A DNA stretch of 64,000 bases. It comes from Rubrivivax sp. A210. Lineage in GTDB: Bacteria; Pseudomonadota; Gammaproteobacteria; Burkholderiales; Burkholderiaceae_C. The DNA lies in contig NZ_CAJGBN010000005.1 in assembly GCF_904426505.1 (NCBI RefSeq), positions 1 to 64,000 of the forward strand, read 5' to 3'. Made by a program: the position numbers and the translations under genes. Numbering within the stretch: the first letter of the stretch is position 1; the number at the start of each line of letters is the position of its first letter. The notes below the pieces were generated by a model that did no database searches, was not told the origin of the DNA, and saw only the letters and a list, made by a program, of their open reading frames with translations. Positions 9,552-20,106 of the stretch are shown piece by piece.

Positions 9552-9720
9552 GCGGCCTCCGCGCATGAGTGCCCTGTTTTGGCTTCGGCCCGCGCGCTGC
9601 GCGCGCTTCACATCGCTGCGCGATGTGAGCCTGCGCCGAAACAGCGCACCCGCGCTTCGCGCGGCGCCCATGCTGCGCATGGCCGTCATGTGCGGCCTCC
9701 GCGCATGAGTGCCCTGTTTT
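9552..9720. repeat. Palindromic hairpin element with flanking direct repeats (ftsW/murG junction)
   Basis: A 29-base direct repeat (9552-9580 and 9692-9720, beginning GCGGCCTCCGCGCATGAGTG) is extended by tcatg on its left side and flanks about 110 bases of almost pure inverted repeats. These are CGCGC/GCGCG at 9591-9605, an 8-base arm hairpin at 9608-9628, one at 9650-9664, and one at 9668-9682, with an outer near-match pairing 9574-9583 with 9635-9644. Loops are variants of CTGCG. The right repeat copy encodes the last residues of FtsW and the left copy covers the codons just upstream of murG, as if a small REP-like element inserted at an ancestral ATGA overlap and duplicated about 30 bases. 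I see no other copy in this window. Confidence 0.75.
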
Positions 9721-10951
9721 CAATGTCCACCCGCAACACCAGCGCCAGCGCGATGAGGTTCATCAGGATGGCCGAGCCGCCATAGCTCATCAGCGGCAGC
9801 GTCAGGCCCTTGGTGGGCAGCACGCCGAGGTTGACGCCCATGTTGATGAAGGCCTGGAAGCCGATCCAGATGCCGATGCCCTGGCACATCAGGCCCCCGA
9901 ACACGCGGTCCAGCGCGACGGCCTGGCGGCCGATCAGGAAGACGCGGCGGGTGAGCCAGAAGAAAAGCACGATGACCGAGGCCACGCCGACGAAGCCGAG
10001 TTCTTCGCCGATCACCGCAAGCAGGAAGTCGGTATGCGCCTCGGGCAGGTAGTGCAGCTTTTCGACGCTGGAGCCCAGGCCCTGGCCGAAGATCTCGCCG
10101 CGGCCGATGGCGATGAGCGAGTGCGTGAGCTGGTAGCCCTTGCCCTGGGCGTACTTCGGGTTCCAGGGGTCGAGGTAGGCCAGGATGCGCTCGCGGCGCA
10201 GGTCGTCGAAGGCGATGATGCCGGCGAAGGTGACGAGGATCACCGCGGCGATCAGGAAGAACATGCGCGCATTGACGCCGCCCAGGAAGAGGATGCCCAT
10301 CGCGATGGTGGCGATGACGATGAAGGCGCCCATGTCGGGCTGGCGCAGCAGCATGGCGCCGATGAAGGCCACCGCCACCACCATGGGCCAGACGGCCTTG
10401 AAGAAGTTCTCCTTAACGTCCATCTTGCGCACCATGTAGCTGGCGGCATACATGGCGATGGCCAGCTTGGCCATCTCGCTGGGCTGGAAGTTCATGATGC
10501 CCAGCGGTATCCAGCGTCGCGAGTTGTTGACCACCTTGCCGATGAAGGGCAGCAGCACCGCGAACAGCAGCGCCAGCGAGACCAGGAAGACCAGCGGCGC
10601 GTGCTTCTCCCAGAAGCTCATCGGCAGTTGCAGCACGGCCAGCGCGGCGACGAAGGCGATGGCCAGGCCCAGCAGATGGCGCTGCAGGAAGAAGGCCTGC
10701 GAGTAGAGGGCGAACTTGGGGTTGTCGGGCAGGGCCACGCTGGCCGAATAGACCATCACCACGCCGAGGGCGATCAGGGTGCCCACCACCACCAGCAGGC
10801 CTTGGTCGAAGGCGGTGATGCGCACCGGGCGCGCGCCGGCCACGTCGACGTGGTCGCGCACCGGCAATTCGGTGGCGCCGCTGCGGCCACCGCCACCCCC
10901 TGTGCGGCGCGCGGCGAACCAGCCCTTGAGCATGGCCAGGGCCGCCGTCAT
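9686..10951 (-). CDS. ftsW: Lipid II polymerase FtsW (SEDS family)
   Basis: 421 residues. It is the septal peptidoglycan glycosyltransferase, working with FtsI. A cytoplasmic N-terminus of about 50 residues is followed by ten or so hydrophobic segments. SEDS landmarks include [16 protein letters not shown], the [20 protein letters not shown] loop with its catalytic Asp, and [19 protein letters not shown] near the C-terminus. The ATG at 10951 overlaps the murD stop (ATGA). Its last codons (LMRGGRT) fall in the right-hand copy of the 29-base repeat of the element next to murG. Confidence 0.97.
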   Translation of the reverse strand: MTAALAMLKGWFAARRTGGGGGRSGATELPVRDHVDVAGARPVRITAFDQGLLVVVGTLIALGVVMVYSASVALPDNPKFALYSQAFFLQRHLLGLAIAFVAALAVLQLPMSFWEKHAPLVFLVSLALLFAVLLPFIGKVVNNSRRWIPLGIMNFQPSEMAKLAIAMYAASYMVRKMDVKENFFKAVWPMVVAVAFIGAMLLRQPDMGAFIVIATIAMGILFLGGVNARMFFLIAAVILVTFAGIIAFDDLRRERILAYLDPWNPKYAQGKGYQLTHSLIAIGRGEIFGQGLGSSVEKLHYLPEAHTDFLLAVIGEELGFVGVASVIVLFFWLTRRVFLIGRQAVALDRVFGGLMCQGIGIWIGFQAFINMGVNLGVLPTKGLTLPLMSYGGSAILMNLIALALVLRVDIENRALMRGGRT

Positions 10952-12486
10952 GCCTGCCCCCGGTCCAGCGCCAGCGCCTGCACCGCCTGCACGAAGACTT
11001 CGGCGCGGTGGGCGTAGTTGCGGAACATGTCCAGGCTGGCGCAGGCCGGGCTCAGCAGCACGGCATCGCCCGGCCGCGCCTGCGCAAAGCACCAGGCAAC
11101 GGCGACCTCCAGGCTGTCGTGGCGCTGGAAGGGAATGGCTGCCGCGCCTTGCTGGATCACGGCCTCGATGGCGGCGGCGTCGCGCCCTATCGTGGCCACG
11201 GCGCGCGCATGGCGGGCCAGCGGCGCGGCCAGCGGGCCGAAATCCTGGCCCTTGCCGTCGCCACCCAGGATGACCACCAGGCGGGCGGGCGACTTGTCGG
11301 CACCCAGACCATCGAGCGCGGCGACGGTGGCGCCGACATTCGTGCCCTTGCTGTCGTCATAGGCCTCGACGCCGTCGAGCACGGCGACGAACTGCACGCG
11401 GTGCGGCTCGCCTTCGTATTCGCGCAGGCCATGCAGCATGGGCGCCAGCGGGCAGCCGATGGCCGTGGCCAGGGCCAGCGCGGCCAGCGCATTGGCGGCG
11501 TTGTGGCGGCCGCGCACGCGCAGGGCATCGGCCGGCATCAGGCGCTGCAGGTGGATCTCGACCTCTTCGTCCTTCTTGCGTTTGATGGTCTCGTCGGTCG
11601 GCAGCGCACGCACCATCCAGGCAATGCCGTTCTCGGTGACGAGGCCGAAATCTCCCGGGCGCCGCGGCGCGTCCAGACCGAAGCGGATGGTCGCGCGTTC
11701 CACGGACTTGGCCTTGCCCTTGACCGGCGGCGGCACCGGCACCATGGCCTCGACGAGGGCGTCATCGCGGTTGATCACCCTCAGGCCGGCGCTGCCGAAG
11801 ACGCGCGCCTTGGCCGCGGCATAGGCGGCCATGCTCCCGTGCCAGTCGAGGTGGTCTTGCGTGACGTTGAGCACGGTGCCGGCGGCCGGCTCGAAGCCCT
11901 TGACGCCGGTGCCGCCGCCATCGAGCTGGAAGCTCGACAGCTCCAGCACCCAGACCTCGGGCCAGGCTTGCTGTTCGGCTTCGAGCCGCACCGCCAGCGT
12001 GTCCAGCAGCGTCGGGCCGATGTTGCCGGCCATCGCGACGCGGCGGCCGGCGCGCTCCACCAGCAGCGCCGTCATCGCCGTGGTGGTGGTCTTGCCATTG
12101 GTGCCGGTGATGGCCAGCACCTGGGGCGCATAGCCGTGCGCCGCCTTCAGGTCAGCCAGCGCCCGCGCGAAGAGGTCGAGTTCGCCCTGCACCGCAATGG
12201 CACTGGCGCGTGCCTCCTGCAACAGCGGCGCGATGCGCTCGTCATAGGGGCCGAGGCCGGGGCTCTTGAGCAGCAGCCGCGTGTCGCCCAGCCGCGTCGC
12301 ATCCAGCACGCCGCTTTCCAGCGCCGCGCCGGGCAGCTCGGCGCGCAGCGTCTCGGCCTGGGGCGGAGCCTCGCGCGAGTCCCACACCCTCACCTTCGCG
12401 CCATGGCGCAGGCACCAGCGCGCCATTGCCAGGCCGCTGTCGCCGAGGCCGAGGATGAGGACGGGGAGGTCGCGCAGATGGTCCAT
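10948..12486 (-). CDS. murD: UDP-N-acetylmuramoyl-L-alanine--D-glutamate ligase MurD
   Basis: 512 residues starting [15 protein letters not shown]; it adds D-Glu to UDP-MurNAc-L-Ala. Seen are the N-terminal dinucleotide-like fold, the P-loop [13 protein letters not shown] (about residue 128), LELSSFQL (about 185), [12 protein letters not shown] (about 213) and a DSKGTN motif (about 375). It is about 70 residues longer than E. coli MurD. The extra length is a basic/charged insertion (around [14 protein letters not shown] to [16 protein letters not shown]) in the central domain, probably a surface elaboration. Seventeen bases separate it from mraY. Confidence 0.96.
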   Translation of the reverse strand: MDHLRDLPVLILGLGDSGLAMARWCLRHGAKVRVWDSREAPPQAETLRAELPGAALESGVLDATRLGDTRLLLKSPGLGPYDERIAPLLQEARASAIAVQGELDLFARALADLKAAHGYAPQVLAITGTNGKTTTTAMTALLVERAGRRVAMAGNIGPTLLDTLAVRLEAEQQAWPEVWVLELSSFQLDGGGTGVKGFEPAAGTVLNVTQDHLDWHGSMAAYAAAKARVFGSAGLRVINRDDALVEAMVPVPPPVKGKAKSVERATIRFGLDAPRRPGDFGLVTENGIAWMVRALPTDETIKRKKDEEVEIHLQRLMPADALRVRGRHNAANALAALALATAIGCPLAPMLHGLREYEGEPHRVQFVAVLDGVEAYDDSKGTNVGATVAALDGLGADKSPARLVVILGGDGKGQDFGPLAAPLARHARAVATIGRDAAAIEAVIQQGAAAIPFQRHDSLEVAVAWCFAQARPGDAVLLSPACASLDMFRNYAHRAEVFVQAVQALALDRGQA

Positions 12487-12503
12487 GGGGTCCGTCGCGG
12501 GGC

Positions 12504-13685
12504 TCAGCGCAGCTTGAGGCTGGCCAGGCCGATCAGGCACAGCAGCATGGTGACGATCCAGAAGCGCACCACCACCTGGGTCTCGGCCCAGCCCTTCTTC
12601 TCGAAGTGGTGGTGCAGCGGCGCCATCAGGAAGATGCGGCGGCCCACGCCGTACTTGCGCTTGGTGTACTTGAACCAGCCCACCTGGATCATCACGCTCA
12701 GCGCCTCGGCGACGAAGACGCCGCCCATGATGCCGAGCACGATCTCCTGGCGCGTGATGACGGCGATGGTGCCCAGGGCCCCGCCCAGCGACAGCGCGCC
12801 CACGTCGCCCATGAAGACCTGGGCCGGGCTGGCGTTGAACCACAGAAAGGCCAGGCCCGCGCCGGCCATCGCGGCGCAGAAGACCAGCAACTCGCCGGCG
12901 CCGGGAATGTGCGGGAACAGCAGGTACTTGCTGAACACTGCATTGCCGGTGATGTAGGCAAAGATGCCGAGGGCGCTGCCCACCATCACCACCGGCATGA
13001 TGGCCAGTCCGTCCAGGCCATCGGTGAAGTTGACGGCATTGCTGGCGCCGACGATGACGAACCAGGTCAGGATGATGAAGCCGAAGACGCCCAGCGGATA
13101 GCTCACGGTCTTGAAGAAGGGCACCATCAGGTCGGCACGCGGCGGCAACTCGTTGCTGAAGCCGCTGCCCACCCAGCGCAGGAAGAGCTCGAGCACGCGC
13201 AGATTGCTGGTCTCGCTGACGCTGAAGGCCAGGTACAGCGCGGCAATCAGGCCGATCAGCGTCTGCCAGAAGAACTTTTCGCGGCTGCGCATGCCCTCGG
13301 GATCCTTGCGCACGACCTTGCGGTAGTCGTCGGTCCAGCCGATGGCGCCGAAGCCGAAGGTGACCAGCATCACCACCCAGACGAAGCGGTTGGTCCAGTC
13401 GAACCACAGCAGCGTGCTGACACCGATGCCGATGAGCACCAGCACGCCACCCATGGTGGGCGTGCCGCGCTTGCCGAGATGGCTTTGCACGCCGTATTCG
13501 CGAATGGGCTGGCCGATCTTCATCTCGGTGAGCTTGCGGATGACCCAGGGCCCGAAGGCCAGGCCGATGAGCAGCGAGGTCATTGCCGCCAGCACGGCGC
13601 GGAAGGTGAGGTACTGGAAGACGCGCAGAAAGCCCAGCTGGTCGGGCGCCCACTGCATCAGCCACTGCGTCAGGCTAAGCAGCAT
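12504..13685 (-). CDS. mraY: Phospho-N-acetylmuramoyl-pentapeptide transferase MraY
   Basis: 393 residues with about ten membrane segments. It attaches phospho-MurNAc-pentapeptide to undecaprenyl phosphate to make lipid I. Family landmarks: [13 protein letters not shown], the Asp pair in [29 protein letters not shown], and the [11 protein letters not shown] loop near the C-terminus. Its start overlaps the murF stop by eleven bases. Confidence 0.98.
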   Translation of the reverse strand: MLLSLTQWLMQWAPDQLGFLRVFQYLTFRAVLAAMTSLLIGLAFGPWVIRKLTEMKIGQPIREYGVQSHLGKRGTPTMGGVLVLIGIGVSTLLWFDWTNRFVWVVMLVTFGFGAIGWTDDYRKVVRKDPEGMRSREKFFWQTLIGLIAALYLAFSVSETSNLRVLELFLRWVGSGFSNELPPRADLMVPFFKTVSYPLGVFGFIILTWFVIVGASNAVNFTDGLDGLAIMPVVMVGSALGIFAYITGNAVFSKYLLFPHIPGAGELLVFCAAMAGAGLAFLWFNASPAQVFMGDVGALSLGGALGTIAVITRQEIVLGIMGGVFVAEALSVMIQVGWFKYTKRKYGVGRRIFLMAPLHHHFEKKGWAETQVVVRFWIVTMLLCLIGLASLKLR

Positions 13686-15069
13686 GGCCGGCCTCCCCGT
13701 CGGGGCGGGCGCGCAGCGCCTGCACCACCTGTTCCATCTTCATGAAGCGCGATCCCTTGACCAGCACGGACGCGGCCTGCGGCGCATCGGCCAAGGCCTG
13801 CAACAGCGCCGCGACACTGGCGAAATGGCGGTCGGCACCGGCGTGGGCGCACAGCGGGCCGGCGGCCCAGAAGTGCTCGATGCCGCGCTCGCGGGCGCGG
13901 GCGCCGACCTCGGCGTGGTACTGCGCGCCCTGGCTGCCGACCTCGCCCATGTCGCCCAGCACCAGCCAGCGCGGGCCCGGCAGACTGGCCAGCACCTCGA
14001 TGGCGGCGAGCACCGAATCGGGGTTGGCGTTGTAGCTGTCGTCGACCAGGGTCAGCGTGCTGCCGGCGTGGGGCAGGCGGTGCACCTGGCTGCGCCCGGC
14101 CACCGGCTGGAAGGCGGCGAGGCCGGCCGCGATGGCATCGGTGGGGAGGCCAGCGGCCACCGCACAGGCCGCCGCCGCGACGGCGTTGAGCGCGTTGTGG
14201 CGGCCCGGCTGGGCCAGCGTGGTGGCGATGCCGCCGGCGGGCGTGGCCAGCGTCAGCGCCCAGTGCGCCGCATCCGCCTGCCAGACCGCGTGGCCCGCAA
14301 CATCGGCCTGGCCATCGAGCGCAAAGCGCAGCACGCGCCGCGACCCCGCCAGCGCCTGCCACAGCGGCGCGTGCGCATCACCGGCCGGAAGCACCGCCGT
14401 GCCGCCAGCGCCCAGCGCGGCGATGGCGCTGCCGTTCTCCTGCGCCACCGCCGCGACGCTGGCCATGAATTCCTGGTGCTCGCGCTGGGCGTTGTTGACC
14501 AGGGCCACGGTGGGCGCGGCCAGGCCAGCCAGCAGCGCAATCTCGCCGACGTGGTTCATGCCCAGTTCCACCACCGCGGCGCGGTGCATATCGCGCAGGC
14601 GCAACAGGGTCAGCGGCACGCCAATGTGGTTGTTGAAATTGCCGGCCGTGGCCAGCGCCGCCTCGCCCTGCCAGGCGGCCAGGATGGCGGCCAGCATCTG
14701 CGTCACGGTGGTCTTGCCATTGCTGCCGGTGACGGCGATCAGCGGCAGCGTGAAGCGCTGGCGCCAGGCCGCTGCCAGCTGCTGCAGCGCCTGCAGCGCA
14801 TCGGGCACCTGCAGGCCGGGCAGATCAGCCGAGAGCCCGCGCTCGGCCAGCGCGGCCACGGCGCCGGCGGCGCGCGCCTGGGCCAGGAAATCATTGCCGT
14901 CGAAGCGCTCGCCGCGCAGCGCGACGAAGAGGTCGCCGGCGCGCAGCGTGCGCGTGTCACTGTGGACGCGGGCGATGGCGATGGCGCCGTCGCCGACGAG
15001 CACGCTGCCCGGCAGCAGCGCCTGGGCCTGGGCCAGGGTCATCATCGCGGTGTTGCTGGACGTGTTCAT
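13675..15069 (-). CDS. murF: UDP-MurNAc-tripeptide--D-alanyl-D-alanine ligase MurF
   Basis: 464 residues starting [16 protein letters not shown]. It completes the cytoplasmic pentapeptide precursor with the dipeptide from Ddl. The N-terminal domain has [18 protein letters not shown] (as in MurE/MurF), the P-loop is [13 protein letters not shown] (about 117), and [11 protein letters not shown] lies near 335. The ATG overlaps the murE stop (ATGA), which selects this start within a much longer open frame. Confidence 0.97.
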   Translation of the reverse strand: MNTSSNTAMMTLAQAQALLPGSVLVGDGAIAIARVHSDTRTLRAGDLFVALRGERFDGNDFLAQARAAGAVAALAERGLSADLPGLQVPDALQALQQLAAAWRQRFTLPLIAVTGSNGKTTVTQMLAAILAAWQGEAALATAGNFNNHIGVPLTLLRLRDMHRAAVVELGMNHVGEIALLAGLAAPTVALVNNAQREHQEFMASVAAVAQENGSAIAALGAGGTAVLPAGDAHAPLWQALAGSRRVLRFALDGQADVAGHAVWQADAAHWALTLATPAGGIATTLAQPGRHNALNAVAAAACAVAAGLPTDAIAAGLAAFQPVAGRSQVHRLPHAGSTLTLVDDSYNANPDSVLAAIEVLASLPGPRWLVLGDMGEVGSQGAQYHAEVGARARERGIEHFWAAGPLCAHAGADRHFASVAALLQALADAPQAASVLVKGSRFMKMEQVVQALRARPDGEAGHAA

Positions 15070-16574
15070 GCGGCGCCCTCCTCGCGCTCGCGCAGCGCGG
15101 CTGCGGCCTCTTGCGCATCGCTGAAGGGTCGCTTGACGCCGGCCACCTCCTGGTAGTCCTCGTGGCCCTTGCCGGCCAGCAGCACCACGTCGCCGGGCGC
15201 GGCACCCACCACGGCGCTGCGGATGGCGGCGCGGCGGTCCTCGATCACGGCCACCTCGTCGTGGCCCGTCACGCCCGCGAGGATCTGGGCCAGGATCAGC
15301 CCGGGCGCCTCCTGGCGCGGGTTGTCGCTGGTCAGCACCACGCGGTCGGCATCGCGCTTGGCGATGGCGCCCATCAGCGGGCGTTTCGTGGCGTCGCGGT
15401 TGCCGCCGCAGCCGAACACGCACCAAAGGCGCCCGCCGCGGGCAGAGGCCAGCGGGCGCAGCGCCTGCAGCGCCTTTTCCAGGGCATCGGGCGTGTGGGC
15501 GTAGTCGACCACCACCTCCACCTCGCGCCCGGCCACGCGCTGCAGCCGGCCCGGCACCGGGCTCAGCGCCGCCATCGCGCCGGCGGCGGCGGCCAGCGGC
15601 AGGCCCAGCGCCCGCAACGCGCCCAGCACGCCCAGCAGGTTGCTGGCGTTGTAGTCGCCGATCAGCGCGCTGCGCAGCGCCACCGTCGCGCCGCCTTCGC
15701 TCACTTCGAAGGCCAGGCCGCCGCCGTCATAGCCGAGCGCGCGGGCCTGCAGCCGCGCCGGGCCGTGGCGCGAGACCGACCAGAGGTCGAGCGCGCCGCC
15801 GGCCAGTTCCTGCGCCAGCCGCTCGCCCTGGGCGTCGTCGACATTGACCACCGCGGCGCGCAGCCCGGGCCAGCCGAAAAGCATGCGCTTGGCGGCCCAG
15901 TAGGCTTCCATGCTGCCGTGGAAGTCGAGGTGGTCGCGCGTGAAGTTGGTGAACACCGCGACGTCGATCGCCAGTGCATCGAGGCGGTGCTCGACCAGGC
16001 CTATCGACGAGGCCTCGATGGCGCAGGCGGCATAGCCTTCGTCGGCAAAGCGACGCAGCGTGGCGTGCAGGGTCAGCGGGTCGGGCGTGGTCAGGCCGGT
16101 GGGCTGTATCGCGCCCGCGCCATCGTCGGCGCCGGCACGGGGCGGCTCGCCCACGCCCAGGGTACCGATGACGCCGCCGCGCCGCCCCAGGGCCGACAGC
16201 GCCTGCGCCACCCACCAGGCGCTGCTGGTCTTGCCATTGGTGCCGGTGATGGCCACCACGTCGAGCGCGCGGCCGGGCTCGCCGAACCAGGCGCTGGCGA
16301 TGGCACCGCTGGCGGCCTTGAGGCCGGGCAGGATGGCCACGCGCTCGTCGTCGCCCAGCGCGAAGGCCGCCGCGCCCTCGGCCTCGACCAGGCAGGCCGC
16401 CGCACCCGCGGCCAGCGCCGCAGCGACGAAGGCGCGGCCGTCGACGGCATGGCCGGGCCAGGCGATGAAGCCGTCGCCGGGCTGCACGGCGCGGCTGTCC
16501 ATGCACAGGCGGCCCTTGACCCGGCCGCGCAGCCACAGCACGGCTTCGATGGCGGAGGCGAGTTGCGTGGCCAC
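15066..16574 (-). CDS. murE: UDP-MurNAc-L-Ala-D-Glu--diaminopimelate ligase MurE
   Basis: 502 residues from GTG at 16574, one base after the ftsI stop. It adds meso-diaminopimelate to the precursor. Seen are CMDSRAVQPGDGF, the P-loop [13 protein letters not shown] (about 112), FTNFTRDHLDFHGSMEAYW and GCGGNRDATKRPLM. The DNPRQE motif (TSDNPRQEAPG) is the signature of diaminopimelate-specific MurE, so the wall should be of the usual Gram-negative type. Confidence 0.97.
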   Translation of the reverse strand: MATQLASAIEAVLWLRGRVKGRLCMDSRAVQPGDGFIAWPGHAVDGRAFVAAALAAGAAACLVEAEGAAAFALGDDERVAILPGLKAASGAIASAWFGEPGRALDVVAITGTNGKTSSAWWVAQALSALGRRGGVIGTLGVGEPPRAGADDGAGAIQPTGLTTPDPLTLHATLRRFADEGYAACAIEASSIGLVEHRLDALAIDVAVFTNFTRDHLDFHGSMEAYWAAKRMLFGWPGLRAAVVNVDDAQGERLAQELAGGALDLWSVSRHGPARLQARALGYDGGGLAFEVSEGGATVALRSALIGDYNASNLLGVLGALRALGLPLAAAAGAMAALSPVPGRLQRVAGREVEVVVDYAHTPDALEKALQALRPLASARGGRLWCVFGCGGNRDATKRPLMGAIAKRDADRVVLTSDNPRQEAPGLILAQILAGVTGHDEVAVIEDRRAAIRSAVVGAAPGDVVLLAGKGHEDYQEVAGVKRPFSDAQEAAAALREREEGAA

Positions 16575-16575
16575 G

Positions 16576-18345
16576 TCAGAAGCTCTCCGGCTCGGCGGCC
16601 ACCGGCTTGGCGCTGATCTGCGCCTTGACGTCGATGTCGGGTGTCACGTTCATCATGCGCAGCGTCTGCTGCACAACCTGGCTGAACACCGGCGCGGCGA
16701 CATCGCCGCCGTAGTGCTTGCCGTTGCTGGGCTCGTCGACCATCACCGCGACGATGATGCGCGGCTCGACGATGGGCGCCATGCCCACGAACCAGGCGCG
16801 GTACTTGTTGCTGGCGTAGCCCTTGCCCTCCTGCTTGTGCGCCGTGCCGCTCTTGCCGCCCACCGAATAGCCTATGGTCTGGGCCTTGGTGGCGGTGCCG
16901 CCGGGGCCGGCCGCCATCTGCAGCATCTTGCGCACCTCGTACACGGTGGCCGGCGACAGCACCTTGTGACCCTGCACTGGGGCCAGCCCCGCCTCGGGGC
17001 GAAGCAGGGTCAGCGGGATCACGTCGCCGTCGCGCGCCAGCGGCGTGTAGGCGCGCGCCATCTGCAGAAGGCTGGCCGAAAGGCCGTAGCCATAGGCCAT
17101 GGTTGCCTGCTCCACCGGGCGCCAGTTCTTGTGGGGCTTCAGGCGGCCGGTGACGACGCCGGGAAAGGCGATCTGCGGCTTCTGGCCGTAGCCCACGCCG
17201 CTGAACAACTCCCACAGCTCGCGCGCCGGCATCTGCATCGCAATGCGCGCGGCGCCGATGTTGCTGGACTTCTGGATCACTTCCTGCACGGTCAACGCGC
17301 CATGCGGGTGTGCGTCGCGCACCACCAGCGGCCCGACGACCAGGCTGCCGGGCGCGGTGTTGATGACGGTGTCCACCTTCACGCGGCCGGTCTCCAGCGC
17401 CAGCGCCACCACCAGCGGCTTCATCGTCGAGCCCGGCTCGAAGACATCGGTGAGCGCGCGGTTGCGCAGCTGGGCGCCACTCAGGTTGCTGCGGTCGGCC
17501 GGGTCGTAGCTCGGGTAGTTGGCCAGCGCCAGCACCTCGCCCGTGCGGGTGTCGATGACCACCACGCTGCCGGCCTTGGCCTTGTGCTCCTTGACAGCGT
17601 CGCGCATGCGCTGCCAAGCGAAGAACTGCACCTTGGAATCGATGGCCAGCGTGATGTCGCGTCCGTGTACCGGATCGGCCTGGTCGCCCACGTCCTCGAC
17701 CACGCGGCCCAGGCGGTCGCGCAGCACCGTGCGCTGGCCGGCCTGGCCCAGCAGATGGCTCTGGAAGCCGAGTTCTATGCCTTCCTGGCCGACATCGTCG
17801 ATGTTGGTAAAGCCCACCACATGGGCCGCGGCCTCGCCTTCGGGATAGCGGCGCTTGTATTCGCGCAGCTCGCTCACGCCCTTCAGGCCCAGGGCCTTGA
17901 CCTGCTGCCAGGCGGCCTCTTCCAGATGACGACGCAGCATCACGGTGCCCCCGGCGACCGCCAGCCTGTCGTCCAGTTCGGCCGGCGTCATGGCCAGCAG
18001 GCGCGCCAGCAGGCGCCGCTGCGCCGCATCGGCGGCAAAGAGCTTGGTGTCGACCTGCACCGAGGGCAGGGCCACGCTGGTGGCCAGCACGAGGCCGTTG
18101 CGGTCGACGATGCGGCCTCGGCTGGCCGGCAGGGCCTGCTTGTGGACGAAGCGCTTCTCGCCCTGCGCCTTGTAGAAATCGGTAGCCCAGATCTGCAGGT
18201 GGATGGCGCGGCCGAACAGCACCAGGAAGGCCAGGCCGACCAGGAAGACGACGAAACGCGAACGCCAGGGTGGCGTCTTGCTGGCCAGCAGCGGGCTGGT
18301 GGCGTAGTTGACGCTGCGCACGCTGTTGGCGGTGCTGCGGCTCAT
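16576..18345 (-). CDS. ftsI: Septal peptidoglycan transpeptidase FtsI (PBP3)
   Basis: 589 residues. This class B penicillin-binding protein crosslinks septal peptidoglycan made by FtsW. There is one N-terminal membrane segment (RFVVFLVGLAFLVLFGRAI, about 30-48), a pedestal domain with SRGRIVDRNG, and a transpeptidase domain with all three motifs: active-site Ser in GSTMKPL, KSSN and GGKSGTAHK. The C-terminal tail is short. The ATG overlaps the ftsL stop (ATGA). Confidence 0.98.
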   Translation of the reverse strand: MSRSTANSVRSVNYATSPLLASKTPPWRSRFVVFLVGLAFLVLFGRAIHLQIWATDFYKAQGEKRFVHKQALPASRGRIVDRNGLVLATSVALPSVQVDTKLFAADAAQRRLLARLLAMTPAELDDRLAVAGGTVMLRRHLEEAAWQQVKALGLKGVSELREYKRRYPEGEAAAHVVGFTNIDDVGQEGIELGFQSHLLGQAGQRTVLRDRLGRVVEDVGDQADPVHGRDITLAIDSKVQFFAWQRMRDAVKEHKAKAGSVVVIDTRTGEVLALANYPSYDPADRSNLSGAQLRNRALTDVFEPGSTMKPLVVALALETGRVKVDTVINTAPGSLVVGPLVVRDAHPHGALTVQEVIQKSSNIGAARIAMQMPARELWELFSGVGYGQKPQIAFPGVVTGRLKPHKNWRPVEQATMAYGYGLSASLLQMARAYTPLARDGDVIPLTLLRPEAGLAPVQGHKVLSPATVYEVRKMLQMAAGPGGTATKAQTIGYSVGGKSGTAHKQEGKGYASNKYRAWFVGMAPIVEPRIIVAVMVDEPSNGKHYGGDVAAPVFSQVVQQTLRMMNVTPDIDVKAQISAKPVAAEPESF

Positions 18346-18626
18346 CGCGCGGCCTCCGAGGCCACCGGGTCGGCGACATAGGCCGTCACTGCCGGCGTGG
18401 CGGTGCGCATGCTCAGCTTCTCGCGCGCCACCCTCTCGACACGCAGATGCGTGCCCTGGGCCTGGCGCTCGGCGTCCAGGCGCTTGTACTCGGCGTCGAG
18501 CTGGGCGCCTTCCTGGCGGGCGCGGTCGATCTCGGCGAAGACGCGGCGCGATTCATAGGCCGTGCGCACCAGCACCAGCGCGCTGGCCAGCAGCGCAGCG
18601 AAGAGCAGGATGTTGAGCTTGGTCAC
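18342..18626 (-). CDS. ftsL: Cell division protein FtsL
   Basis: 94 residues: a very short cytoplasmic start, one membrane segment (about 5-23) and a periplasmic heptad-like helix ([19 protein letters not shown] onward) expected to form a coiled coil with FtsB. FtsQLB activates FtsWI. Sequence similarity in this family is weak, but size, topology and its place between rsmH and ftsI make the assignment secure. Four-base overlaps on both sides. Confidence 0.93.
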   Translation of the reverse strand: MTKLNILLFAALLASALVLVRTAYESRRVFAEIDRARQEGAQLDAEYKRLDAERQAQGTHLRVERVAREKLSMRTATPAVTAYVADPVASEAAR

Positions 18627-19558
18627 GACACCACCGCCGTGCGTTCGGCCACGCGCATCACCGCCGAGCGGGCGCGCGGGTTGGCCGCCACTTCCTCGGC
18701 GCCGGGCTTGACGCGGCCCAGCGCATGCAGCCGCATGGCACGCGGCGGCGCCATCTTGGCGCGGCGGTCGACCTCGTCGCGGCTTTCACGCGCGATGAAG
18801 GTCTTGACGATGCGGTCTTCCAGCGAATGGAAGCTGATCACCACCAGCCGCCCGGCCGGCTCGAGCAGGGCCAGCGCCGCGCTCAGGCCTTGGTGCAGCG
18901 CTTCAAGCTCGGCGTTGACATGAATCCGAAGAGCCTGAAACGTGCGCGTTGCAGGGTCCTGGCCCGGCTCGCGGGTTTTGACGGCACGAGCCACGAGTGC
19001 GGCCAGCTCGCCGGTGCTTCGAACGGCAGCCCCGCTTTCGCGGCGAGCGACAAGCGCCTTTGCAATCTGAAAAGCAAACCGTTCTTCGCCTTGTTCACGT
19101 ATCACCTCCTCGATCTGGCGCTGATCGGCGCGTTGCAGGAACTCGGCCGCCGTCTCGCCGCGCGTGGTGTCCATGCGCATGTCCAGCGGTGCATCGAAGC
19201 GGAAGCTGAAGCCGCGCTCCGGGTTGTCGATCTGTGGCGAGCTGATGCCCAGGTCAAGCAGCACGCCAGCAACCTGGGCGACGCCCTGCCCGGTCAGGGT
19301 CTCGGCCATCTCGCCGAAGCTGCCGTGGTGGATGCTGAAGCGGGCGTCGATGATGTCGGCCGCCGCGGCCACGGCCTCGGGGTCCTTGTCGAAGGCCAGC
19401 AGGCGGCCGCGCGGGCCCAGGCGCTGCAGCACGGCGCGTGCGTGGCCGCCGCGGCCGAAGGTGCCATCGACGTAGATGCCGTCGTCGCGCGTCACCAGGG
19501 CTTGCACGGCTTCGGCCAGCAATACGCTGCGGTGCTGCCATGCGGGGGCGGCGTTCAT
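18623..19558 (-). CDS. rsmH: 16S rRNA m4C1402 methyltransferase RsmH (MraW)
   Basis: 311 residues starting [18 protein letters not shown]. It N4-methylates C1402 of 16S rRNA using S-adenosylmethionine. Landmarks are [22 protein letters not shown] (SAM-binding motif I), [24 protein letters not shown] and [13 protein letters not shown] near the C-terminus. Usual second gene of dcw, 17 bases after mraZ. Confidence 0.97.
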   Translation of the reverse strand: MNAAPAWQHRSVLLAEAVQALVTRDDGIYVDGTFGRGGHARAVLQRLGPRGRLLAFDKDPEAVAAAADIIDARFSIHHGSFGEMAETLTGQGVAQVAGVLLDLGISSPQIDNPERGFSFRFDAPLDMRMDTTRGETAAEFLQRADQRQIEEVIREQGEERFAFQIAKALVARRESGAAVRSTGELAALVARAVKTREPGQDPATRTFQALRIHVNAELEALHQGLSAALALLEPAGRLVVISFHSLEDRIVKTFIARESRDEVDRRAKMAPPRAMRLHALGRVKPGAEEVAANPRARSAVMRVAERTAVVS

Positions 19559-19575
19559 CGCTGGTCTCGGTGGGG

Positions 19576-20019
19576 TCAGCGGATGACGAGGTTGCGCAGG
19601 ACTTCGGGGCGGCCGGCGGCGATGAGCGCGGTCTCGCGCGCCTCGTAGCGGGCGGAGTCCCACAATTCGAAGTTCGAACCCACGCCCATGAACTTGACCT
19701 CGCGCTCCAGACCGGCCCAGACCCGCAGCTCGGGCGGCACCAGCACGCGCGAGGCGCTGTCGATCTCGACGTCGGTGGCGCTGCCCACGTACAGGCGGCG
19801 CCAGCCCTCGGCCTCGAGCGGCAGCTTGAGCAGTTCGGCCTCGAATTGCTCCCACACCGGCAGCGGATACAGCGAGAGGCAGCCGTCGGGGTTCTTGCTC
19901 ACCACCATCTGCCCGCTCACGGTGGCCATCAGCACGTCGCGATGGCGCGCGGGCACGGTGATCCGCCCCTTCGCGTCCAAGGTCAGTACCGGGCCACCCC
20001 GAAAAGCAAAAGCAGACAC
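19576..20019 (-). CDS. mraZ: Transcriptional regulator MraZ
   Basis: 147 residues from a GTG at 20019 ([19 protein letters not shown]). The frame is open further upstream, but that part overlaps the promoter and operator. MraZ is an AbrB-like ring-forming DNA-binding protein that represses the dcw operon by binding repeats at its own promoter. Both half-repeats show the family signature: [14 protein letters not shown] and [20 protein letters not shown] run lies just before the GTG. Confidence 0.93.
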   Translation of the reverse strand: MSAFAFRGGPVLTLDAKGRITVPARHRDVLMATVSGQMVVSKNPDGCLSLYPLPVWEQFEAELLKLPLEAEGWRRLYVGSATDVEIDSASRVLVPPELRVWAGLEREVKFMGVGSNFELWDSARYEARETALIAAGRPEVLRNLVIR

Positions 20020-20020
20020 A

Positions 20021-20050
20021 AACCCCCACTGAAATGCACTTTTCCCCACT
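20021..20050 (-). promoter_or_regulatory. MraZ operator: three 10-bp direct repeats
   Basis: On the minus strand three in-phase decamers start AGTGGGGAAA, AGTGCATTTC and AGTGGGGGTT, directly before the mraZ start. MraZ is known to bind GTGGG-type repeats at 10-bp spacing. Here they overlap the -10 box and the start of transcription, as expected for autorepression; the middle repeat is degenerate. Confidence 0.75.
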
Positions 20051-20076
20051 TTAATCCGGCGCCGTCGGCGGGTCAA
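20048..20076 (-). promoter_or_regulatory. PmraZ, sigma-70-type promoter of the dcw cluster
   Basis: Minus strand -35 TTGACC (20076-20071), a 17-base spacer, and -10 TAAAGT (20053-20048). The -10 overlaps the first MraZ box. This is the only well-formed sigma-70 promoter I see upstream of mraZ. Confidence 0.65.
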
Positions 20077-20106
20077 CGACTCGGCCATCGAAAAATCAAT
20101 CAAATC

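Noticed and set aside
11008..12957. 649-codon plus-strand frame opposite murD and mraY
   Set aside because: Shadow of conserved genes with intact catalytic motifs; no start signal or motif of its own.
16060..18381. 773-codon plus-strand frame opposite ftsI and murE
   Set aside because: Shadow frame; spans gene boundaries and overlaps on the other strand.
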